In this document: positions 55,996-64,000 of the stretch, one piece after another
How the letters are laid out: each line of letters begins with the position of its first letter
Numbering within the stretch: the first letter of the stretch is position 1
From: Aspidiotus rigidus
Taxonomy: Eukaryota > Arthropoda > Insecta > Hemiptera > Diaspididae
Reading direction: 5' to 3'
NCBI GenBank assembly: GCA_035079385.1
Contig: JAVHKY010000004.1
Span: 17,081,001 to 17,145,000 of the forward strand
DNA: 64,000 nucleotides
The notes under the pieces: model-generated
Seen by the model: only the letters and a program-made list of their open reading frames with translations
Told to the model about the DNA's origin: nothing
The model's database searches: none
Made by a program: the position numbers and the translations under genes

Positions 55996-58195
55996 CAGTC
56001 TTGTAGGATCAGAAATTCGCACTCTGATAAGAAACATTGATTGTTACTTTTTTCACACGGAGACGACGGATTTTCGCAGCATTCTACAAATTTGGGAAGC
56101 ATCAGAAGTACGAGGGAAGAGAAAACGTGTTTCGCGCTAAAACTTTCCGAGATATCGTCAGAAAATTGTAATTTAGGGAGGTCGCAAGGCGCAAAACGCC
56201 GAACTTTACCTTTAGGATTGACTGCTCATTCAGTTTTTCCCTGAAGCACGTGTCAACTCGAAGGGCAAAAATTTTTCAAGTCGCTTTCCTGATGTGTGTA
56301 GCTCAATGTCCGGAACTTTTCCAATCCGGCCCTTCTTTCAACATATTTTGGCTCCACAGTTCGAATCCTCCTAGGTCCCCCTCTTCTTATATACATGGCT
56401 CTCGAGTTGACCTCTCTTCCAAGACCCTTCGCGGTGATCGCCAAATTTTGATCGAAAGTGGTTTTTCTGCAAAATCCTCTTCTCCTTTCTCATGCATCTT
56501 GACTTGAAAGTCGAAAATCTGCTTGGTTTCCTCTATGTTTAGGTGTTCGTATCGGTATGATGGGTAGAAGGCCACGACAGGAGTGTTATTTCTAGCACCG
56601 TCCCTTGAACAGCAAGTCTATTTTTCTGTACTTCTGTGGAGATAAGTTCCCTTCATTTTTCAGCCCACTCTTATTCGTAGAAGTGTATTCAAAAAATACC
56701 AATGCGACAATGATGTCTCGAATTTTTTTGTTCACCGTCTAGACTATATCAGCGACAGTCCATTTTTCCAGCTAGCAGTTTGGTCAAATCCGCGCTGGAA
56801 CAAGTGTTGCACGAGATGAGAAACACTTCCATCAATCATACCAAGTGACGACAGACTCGTTTTCGGTACTCACCCAAAGAGTAGCAGACTAGACGGGCAT
56901 GTTCTGCGCACCAGCAGTCAATGGCCGAGCTTAACACGTTCAACGGTACCGAGACACATAAGTTACATCTCTGGTCACGACGCGAACACAGGTAGACCCC
57001 ATAATATAACGTAATGTTGCACCGCGTGCATATATTATAAAGCCTGGCGAGATAAAAAATCTCATCAGTCATCAAAAATAGTGCCGCCGATCGCATGTGG
57101 GTGAAATACCTATAGATATAGATTACACGGAAAAAATATACATTCTGGCCTGCGCACGCACTGTTTCCGTTTTGTTTCGTTTTTTTGTGTTTTTTTTTTT
57201 TTTCGGACCGCAACGTAAATTAGAGCAACGTAATAGGTATAATACCTAGTTTACTCGCCAGTGCAGTGTAGTACACATTATGGTCTGGCGATAAAGCTAT
57301 CAATGAAAGTGAGTATAAGTCATTCAACCTTTTTTTTTTTTTTTTTCCTTACTACCCTTAGACCGCATGCTAAACAAGTCAGTGAATTGTCGTAATCGCG
57401 TGTACGTGTGTTCATATTTTTAAAATGCGGATTTTAATTTCGTGGAGAAGAACGTTCGAAGAAAAAGTTTTCCAATGATTTTGGAATTCGTGGAGATAGA
57501 AATTAAACTTGATTTTATTGGGATTGCATAAAACTCGAGATAGAAGAAGGTTACGAATAAATAAATGAGAGGTAATTTGTTTTATTTGTTTGACTGTAAT
57601 ATTGTAAAAGTATCTTTTTTTTTTTAAAGTTTCAAAGTAGTGAAAAATATTACAATTAGAATGAATTTTGATAGGCAACACTGAAATGTGCCACAGGTAT
57701 GTAAATTTTAAGTATAGTGTTACAAAACAACTAATTAGTAATTACCCATTAATGAGGAATAAATTGAAGATATATTATCGAAGAAGATCGTACCCTTACA
57801 GCATGTGTCAACTTGTGTGCAGACGAGCCAAAAAAATTAAGACGTATTAATTTTTGCTTACTTATTCATTATCATCCCTCTCTCATCTCTCGCGCATTTC
57901 TCTGAATGAGTCGACTGTTGTGATTTCTTTTGCTTTCAATTCACTCAGGAATCGTACCAAAAGTATGACCAGCTAAGACGTAGAATCTTGTTTGATACAC
58001 CTACTTACGTACTCTCCTTTTTTCCAACATGAACTTGATATGTACTTAGCCTATCATTTTGAAGTCATCGTGTCAAAACCCAAACTTGAGAACGAAATTC
58101 AACCAATCAATTCTCGCGATTCAATATGACAGTTTTTTCCTGGAAAATAGAGTCCACTTGAAAAGTTTAAGGAGAACGGGTATCACTTCCTTCCT
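55996..58195. other. noncoding stretch
   Basis: No gene is supported. T tracts occur at about 57190 and 57330. The open frames at 56253-56575 on both strands lack recognisable domains. Confidence 0.35.
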
Positions 58196-58706
58196 TTTGC
58201 ACTTCTTTTCCTTCTACAGACCGCAGAAGTCGATAGAACCCCTAGTCCAGTCAATAAAGGTGAAAAAATGACAATTCTGGGCGATAAATGTGACGGAAGG
58301 TTTTTTTCTTGTAATGTGGTCAAGATAATCAATCCCCTGATTAAAATACCGATAAGTCCTACGCGCTCTGCCTCCCGCTAAGTCCCCCAGCGGCCCCTTT
58401 ATTCCCAATATTCATCAATTCTCTCGAAAACTAAGTATTTTAGAGAAAAAAGTTTCAAACAAAAGTTGTTCCTCGTAAAATTTCCTATAAGACTCACTAT
58501 TCATTTGTTACCTTACGTTCATTGGTTGGCCTGAAAAATGCCATTCAAGTACCTCATTTTGTTCTTACAAGCCATTTTTTGCGTTATACCGGATTATAGT
58601 GACAGTTTTGGTTCATTTTTTGTAATCTTTCCAAGAATTAAGAAAATAATTTCACTGAAGAAAACTTCCCCAGTACTAACTTGAGATGATTTTTTACATC
58701 TATTGG

Positions 58707-59417
58707 AAACGGAACAATGTACCTGGCAATGGAAGGACGCTTGAGATGAACCCGGTTGCACCAAAACTCAAGGTGCTTGTAAAACTCCACAAAGCGAACC
58801 GTCCGGTGAGACCCCTGGTCAACAGCATTCAATCACCATGCTACAAGATAGCAAAGATCGTAGCCACATTCCTGAAAGAAAACTACCAGTTTGCACCCAG
58901 ACAAAGTATCAGAAACAACGGAGAGCTGATTGAGCAACTGGACAAGTTGGAAATCAGGAGTAACGACAAGCTGATATCCTTTGATGTGACTAATATGTTT
59001 GGTACCATACCGAAGGAGGAACTTCTCACTGTGCTCAAAAACAACAGATACCATGGGAACTCCGATGGGTCGAAGTACGCCAACATAGAGGAGGAGATCT
59101 TGAGCCAGAATTACTGCCGCTTCAATAACAGGTTCTACAGTCAGGAAAGGGGACTTGCGATGGGATCACCGCTGTCACCAATACTGGCGGAGATATTCAT
59201 GAGTGATATGGAAAACAAGATATTGAAGGGCAGCAAGTTCAGAAACTCGATCAAACACTGGGCCGGATATGTAGATGATATCCTAATTGTGTGGTCAGGA
59301 ACTGATAGACAGGTGGATCTATTCCTTTCAGAAATGAACGTGATGAATGAGAGCATCAAATTCACAGCAGAAAAAGGCAAGGAGACCGTCTACTATTTGG
59401 ACCTTACACTCACATGA
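58707..59417 (+). pseudogene. Penelope reverse transcriptase, N-terminally truncated
   Basis: The frame starts inside the finger region with PKLKVLVKLHKANRPVRPLV, a Penelope and telomerase-like signature. It has SFDVTNMFGTIP (motif A), ERGLAMGSPLSPILAEIF (motif B) and the catalytic YVDDILIVW (59268-59294, motif C). It ends at a TGA at 59415 because of a frameshift. The same protein continues in the next frame. Confidence 0.9.
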
Positions 59418-60188
59418 GAACAATAGGATAGAATACAAAATCTACAGGAAGCCGACGCATACTGATACCATCATTCCAAATGACTCCTACCACCACCCCA
59501 GACACAAGTTAGCGGCAATCCAGAACTTCTGCTATCGGGCAATTTCTATCCTCAAGAACAACGAAGAGAAGAGGAAAGAGATCGAGATAGTAAAGCAGAT
59601 CGCAGAAGCCAATGGCTACAGCAGATGTGTGGTGGAGGGAGTCTTTGGGAAAATGGAAACAAAGAAAGGAACCCATGATAGCATAGTGAGAAAGTACTCC
59701 GGATCGATACCTTATATAGGAAAGTACACAAACAAGGTGATGATGGCGTTCAATGGCTACGATTGAATGTGGGTATCCAGAATAACCAACCCATGGTGAA
59801 GAGAATCAGCAATGACCAGACGGAACAAAAGGACAAGGAAAGCTTGAGCGGAGTGTACAAGCTCAGTTGTGAACAGTGCGAGGGGATCTATATCGGTGAG
59901 ACTGGGATTGAGATCAGGAGAAAGGAGCACAAAACGTCGAGGGAGAAAGAAGATGGCAAGTCACTGTTTGGGAAACACTGTAACGAGGAAAACCACGATG
60001 GAGAGGGAATATTTGAAGTCATACATGTAGAAAATCGCACAAAGAGAAGAAAACTCTGGGAACAAATGGAGATTGCAAAAGCCACGAGGAAGAAAGCCTG
60101 CCTCTTGAACAATGTAACCACATTTGACAGCGAAAAATTATTCGGCCTGGTGATTGGACGAGAGAAGAAGAACGGAACCAACCAATGA
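59405..60188 (+). pseudogene. Penelope RT thumb, linker and GIY-YIG endonuclease
   Basis: In the second frame NRIEYKIYRKPTHTDTIIPN and SYHHPRHKLAAIQNFCYRA are the conserved thumb part, running to a stop at 59764. After a shift, the third frame reads SGVYKLSCEQCEGIYIGETG and IEIRRKEH. This is the GIY-YIG nuclease with its CxxC insertion, used to cut the target DNA. The nuclease frame runs to 60188. The catalytic GVY/YIG pair and the Arg are present. Confidence 0.88.
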
Positions 60189-60393
60189 GACGGCAGGAAT
60201 CCAGGTAGCCAATAGAAACGCAGCATTTAGAACAATAGATTGAACCAATCACAAAGCAGTATGTTTTAGCCAATAAGAACACAATGTCATATTATTGTGA
60301 GAATTAGTTTCTGAGAAGTGAACCAATCACAACACAGCATTGTTATAGCCAATAAGATCACAGTGTTATACTATAAAAACTCATGGTTAAGGC

Positions 60394-60455
60394 CTTGTTC
60401 TCCAGTTGCGACACAACTGATGATGGGATAACACCCGAAAGTACTCTTGAACAAG
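60394..60455 (+). ncRNA. hammerhead-ribozyme-like core in Penelope tail
   Basis: CTGATGA (60417-60423) is followed by GGG-loop-CCC and GAAA (60437-60440), the spacing of the hammerhead core and stem II. AGTTG/CAACT (60404-60408 and 60414-60418) can form one hairpin, and CTTGTTC/GAACAAG (60394-60400 and 60449-60455) can close the whole. Hammerhead motifs are known in Penelope-like elements. The stems adjoining the core are not perfectly canonical, so this may be a decayed ribozyme. Confidence 0.4.
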
Positions 60456-60599
60456 CAACTAATAAAGTAGATTTGTACAATTGAAAAACCCTTTTTCAAT
60501 CTATTGGTTAGTTAAAAAATGGTGGATTTTTTGTACACGTAAGCTATTTGTAGTATTTCAAAAAATCATATTATTGGTTCAATAATTTGGTATTAGATT

Positions 60600-61265
60600 T
60601 TAATGAAGACTGAAAATTTGCGTCAACAGTGCAAGGATTTGATTATTGCTGCACATATGGTCATTGGTCAAACATAATTTAGATTCCAGGCGCGGATCCG
60701 GGGGGGGGGGGGAATGGGAGAAATCCCCCCCCCCAAAAAAAAAAAAAAAAAAAAACTAAAAAACCAAAAAAAGAACAAAAAATCTGTAGTATCGAAGAAA
60801 ATGTAAAAAAAAAAAAAAAAAAAAAAGGTCCTTTAAACTTTTTTTGGATTATTTCCCCTCCCAAAGTGATCGTCTGGATCCGCGCCTGTATTCTCAATGA
60901 TCTTATGATCCTTGTTATATAACTCACGTATTCTGTCTGCGTGTGGCGAAGTTACCAAACACACATAGCGCGTCAAGGGGTGTCTCTACATCGACTCCAG
61001 ATCGACATCGATTTGTATTACAACAGACTCACAAAAAGACTTGAAATTGACCCTACAGCGCAGTCGATGTCAGGTCGATCGGAAAAATTTAAGAAATCGG
61101 CACGAAATTTACTCAAATCGACGTCGATTTGAAGTCGATTAGTCTACATTTCCAGAGAACTACAAATAGACCCAAAAGAGCAATCGATTTCAGGGTGAAG
61201 AAGTCAACGACCCGCAATCCGCCTAAAATCGACATAGCAGATAAGTCGATCCCATGTCGACCTGA
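60600..61265. repeat. TCGAC-rich dispersed repeat, copy 3, interrupted by a MITE
   Basis: GGTCATTGGTCAAACATAATTTAGATT before the MITE and CTCAATGATCTTATGATCCTT after it together match the family anchor in copies 1, 2 and 4. The ATCGAC-rich part follows at 60990-61265. Confidence 0.65.
60687..60888. mobile_element. MITE with CAGGCGCGGATCC ends
   Basis: Perfect 13-base terminal inverted repeats, CAGGCGCGGATCC, lie at both ends. The interior is G, C and A tracts. ATTC flanks it on both sides (with one extra T on the right). The uninterrupted sequence in copy 4 at 63915 confirms insertion into the TCGAC-rich repeat. Confidence 0.75.
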
Positions 61266-61930
61266 TATGGACGTTTAGTCCAGTCAATAAAGATGAAAAA
61301 TGACAATTATGGGCTTATTATTTCCTCCCTTTTGCATTTCTTTTCCTTCTTCAGACCGCAGAAGTCGATAGAACCCCTAGTCCAGTCAATAAAGGTGAAA
61401 AAATGACGATTCTGGGCGATAAATGTGACAGAAGGTTTTTTTCTTGTAATGTGCTCAAGATAATCCACTGATTAAAATACCGATGAGTCCTACGCGCTCT
61501 GCCTCCCGCAAAGTCCCCCCGTGGCCCCCTTTATCCCCAAAATTCAGTTTTTTGCAATTTTCTCGAGAACTAATCATTTTAGAGGAAAAAAAATTCAAAC
61601 AAAAGTTGTTCCTCGTAAAATTTCCTACAAGATTCACTATTTATTTGTTACCTTACGTTCATTGGTTGGCCTGAAAGATGCCATTTAAGTACCTCATTTT
61701 GTTCTTTCAAGCCATTTTTTGCGTTATACCGGATTATAGTGACAGTTTTGGTTCATTTTTTGTAATTTTTCCAAGAATTAAAAAAATAATTTCACTGAAG
61801 AAAATTTCCCCAGTACTAACTTGAGATGATTTTTTACATCTATTGGTTAGTTAAAAAATGGTGAATTTTTTGTACAAGTAAGCTATTTGTAATATTTCAA
61901 AAAATCATATTCTTGGTTCAATAATTTCCT
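61266..61930. repeat. dispersed repeat family C, copy 2 (keeps empty Penelope target site)
   Basis: It aligns with copy 1 throughout, including ACATCTATTGGTTAGTT at about 61836-61852 where copy 1 has the Penelope insertion. The segment AGTCCAGTCAATAAAG occurs twice (61275 and 61379), suggesting a local duplication at the left end. Confidence 0.75.
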
Positions 61931-62954
61931 ATGTAATCAAAAACAGTTACACACATCATTAAATCATTCCCCCCTGCTCAAATAATTACTGAATAAAAAG
62001 CTTTTTATAGTCTAAAGATAGGCAGTGGAATCATCAATCATTCGGGGAAGGATCTAGCTTGTTTGGCGGCGTGATCAACAGCGTCATGTTCGAGTCAACG
62101 TGTCTGGGGATCCATTAGAAAATTATTTGCGTGAGATTGTCAAGTGTGAGAGGGATGCGTTTTATGATTGGGTTAGAGTTGTGTGAGTCTGTAAGAGAGT
62201 GTAGTGAAGTGAGAAAAAGAGTCGCGGTAAGAAGAAGGAATTTGCCGTTCGGAGGTGATTGGAGGAGGTGGGTGAGGCAATTGAATAGTCTCGTAGGTTC
62301 GGCTGTAAATATGGAACCTATGTTGCGGATGCGTCGTGAAACTATTTTCCAGTCGACCGAGTATACGTAGGCTGCTTTAGACCCGCTGGAGATGGGGAAT
62401 TTCCTGGTGTGCAAAGTATAAACAATTTTGTGGGATTTGAGGCTTTCTGTGAGGTCGAGACGTATTTTAGGTTGAGGGAAAGTCTAAGGAGGAGAAGTCG
62501 AATGTAAAGGTTGTAGTGGATTGAATCGGAGACGAATATGTTTGGTGGGTTGGTGATTGGTTGTTGTGAAGGAGAGAGATTCGTTTGTTAATTGGAAGTT
62601 ATGGAAATCGGAAGACAGCTGAGGATAAAAATTTCGAGGAGTCTCTGAAAATGGGGGAGGTTCTAAGACCTCTGCACTAGGCTAAGTTTGGAGTTAGCAC
62701 GGTAAGCTCCCAGGGTAATCCTGAGAGAGGACGTTTGGTTGGTGTCGAGTAAGTCGAAGACAGTTTCATTACCCAAAGTGTAACTTCAACTCAGGAATCA
62801 GTGACATTAAATCCACAAATATCCCAATACTAGGGATAATATGATCGCGGAACCAACGAGTAAACCGAGTGTACAGTGTAGAACTTACAGGCACTGAGAT
62901 TGTCAAAGTGCTTCGGATTAACATTATTATTATACAAGTCTGATATAACACAAA
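61931..62954. other. noncoding stretch
   Basis: No gene is supported. The region is G-rich on the + strand (62110-62760) without a recognisable domain in any frame. Confidence 0.35.
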
Positions 62955-63290
62955 AAATATGGCTCGTAAAAACAAGATGAGGTACTTAAATGGCGATTTT
63001 CAGTCCAACCAATGAACGTAAGGTAACAAACGAATAGTGAATCTTGAAGGAAATTTTACGAGGAACAACTTTGGGTTGAAACTTTTTTCTCTAAAATGCT
63101 TAGTTTTTGAGAGAATTGCAAAAAACTGAATATTGGGGAATCAGGGGGACTTTGCGGAAGGCAGAGCGCGTAAGACTCATCGGTATTTTAATCAGGGGAT
63201 TATCCTGAGCACATTACAAAAAAAAAACGTCCGTCACATGTATGGCCCATAGAAATTCTTTATTGACTGGACTATCCGCACCACTCGTAA
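62955..63290. repeat. dispersed repeat family C, copy 3, inverted
   Basis: It reads as the reverse complement of 58230-58550: AACGTAAGGTAACAAACGAA, GAAATTTTACGAGGAACAAC, GCAGAGCGCGTAAGACTCAT, and ends TCTTTATTGACTGGACTA. Confidence 0.75.
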
Positions 63291-63349
63291 TTTAAGACTC
63301 GTAGGTTGAATTTTTTCAAAGTATAATTTCTCAAAATTTTCGCCATCTT

Positions 63350-64000
63350 GGGCAATTGTTTGAGGGGAGGGGAAGGGGTACATTTACCCGATGTACCATG
63401 TCGACTCAAAATCGACTCATTTCGGCTAAAGATCGACGGCAATTTTGAATCGATTTAGCTTCGACCGTAAATCAAGCTTTAATAACTGGAAATCGACTCA
63501 AAATCGACCGCTCCTTTCACCATCGATTCTTTGTTGATGTTGAAATTAAGTCGTCTCCCGGCAATAAAGATTGATGTAGGCTGACAATCTACGTAGATTT
63601 GGGATCGATTATGCATCACTCATTGGTCAAAGAGTTGCGATCGATGTCGAAGTTCCCTAGATATCAAGTGAACTTTGGTAAGGTTTCAGAATCGAAGTCA
63701 AAAATGGGTCGACTAGGCCTGATTTTGAGGGTACCTGCCCCAGAAAAAGTTTTTCGCTTTACTAATCAGAGGAGAGGGGATCGAAAAGTATTGAGGGCCT
63801 ACCTACTCAAAAATTCGAAGCCAATCTTAGGCCTGGAGTCGACACTTGGTACTAGAAAATTTGCGTCGAGGATTCGACCACTGCTGTCCTGGTCGTTGGT
63901 CAAGCATAATTAAGATTCTCAGTGATCCTTATTACATAACTTACGTATTCTATCTGCGAGTAGTGAAATCACCAAACACACCAAAGAGCCCTTGAAGAGA
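63350..64000. repeat. TCGAC-rich dispersed repeat, copy 4, runs off the window
   Basis: It follows copy 2 in order: ACCATGTCGACTCAAAATCG at the start, ATCTACGTAGATTTGGGATC in the middle, and the anchor (CTGTCCTGGTCGTTGGTCAA, TTCTATCTGCGAG, CACCAAACACACC) at the end. The window stops inside it. Confidence 0.7.

Larger units (their letters stand above)
58707..60498 (+). mobile_element. Penelope-like element, 5'-truncated
   Basis: A 9-base repeat, ATCTATTGG (58698-58706 and 60499-60507), flanks the insert. Copy 2 of the host repeat at about 61840 keeps the uninterrupted site, which confirms both borders. It encodes the C-terminal part of a Penelope RT, a linker and a GIY-YIG nuclease, followed by a 300-base tail with CCAATCA repeats, a TATAAAA and a hammerhead-like core. 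The RT N-terminus is missing and there are two frame breaks (near 59405-59417 and near 59763), so it is inactive. Confidence 0.9.
58196..60600. repeat. dispersed repeat family C, copy 1, split by a Penelope-like element
   Basis: 58196-58706 aligns with 61332-61847 at high identity (ACCGCAGAAGTCGATAGAAC, CCTACGCGCTCTGCCTCCCG, GTTGTTCCTCGTAAAATTTC, GCGTTATACCGGATTATAGT). The sequence after the inserted element, 60499-60600, continues the alignment at 61840 (CTATTGGTTAGTTAAAAAATGG). The family has no ORF. Ends are not defined. Confidence 0.75.

Noticed and set aside
56340..56375. GTTCGAATCC box resembling a tRNA gene
   Set aside because: No cloverleaf or A box can be laid out around it.

Overview
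This window is eukaryotic genomic DNA, most likely from an invertebrate and probably an arthropod. The evidence is a split gene with many short introns of about 70 to 110 bases, an AT-rich background, long stretches without coding potential, and many metazoan-type transposable elements. The species cannot be named from the sequence. The arthropod guess rests on the mix of elements and is an inference.

One conventional cellular gene can be rebuilt completely: POMGNT1, the O-mannose beta-1,2-N-acetylglucosaminyltransferase of the Golgi. It lies on the + strand, with its start codon at 25215 and its stop at 51398-51400. Fifteen coding exons, all with GT/AG borders and matching phases, give 682 residues. 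An in-frame ATG sits in a short exon (25154-25230). A 6.9 kb intron follows the second coding exon and holds a seven-copy 349 bp tandem array. A 12 kb last intron holds a full-length LINE, and the last 23 codons lie beyond it at 51331. The 3' UTR ends near two AATAAA signals at 52013 and 52038.

Region by region. 1-4200 is AT-rich with nothing firmly recognised. 4205-10120 holds two copies of a TIR element packed with TGACGTCA palindromes. The second copy is interrupted by a 1.5 kb insertion (7887-9396) that carries a decayed, unidentified gene on the minus strand, has 77 bp inverted arms, and is flanked by a 16 bp direct repeat. 10223-11500 is a decayed BEL/Pao-like gag on the minus strand. 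11.5-20.5 kb is mostly unassigned, with a gypsy fragment at 16525 and a TCGAC-rich repeat at 17.9 kb. 20556-24208 is a Ty3/gypsy element on the minus strand that lacks reverse transcriptase and appears circularly permuted around a single LTR. 24.2-52.05 kb is POMGNT1. 53.4-56 kb has a hAT-type MITE and an AT-rich duplicated block. 58.2-63.3 kb has three copies of another repeat family, one of them split by a Penelope-like element (58707-60498) whose empty target site survives in the neighbouring copy. The window ends inside another TCGAC-rich repeat.

The window therefore has a single host gene embedded in several generations of nested transposons. The clearest unexplained structures are the fold-back insertion at 7887-9396, the permuted RT-less gypsy element, and the hammerhead-like core at the Penelope tail.
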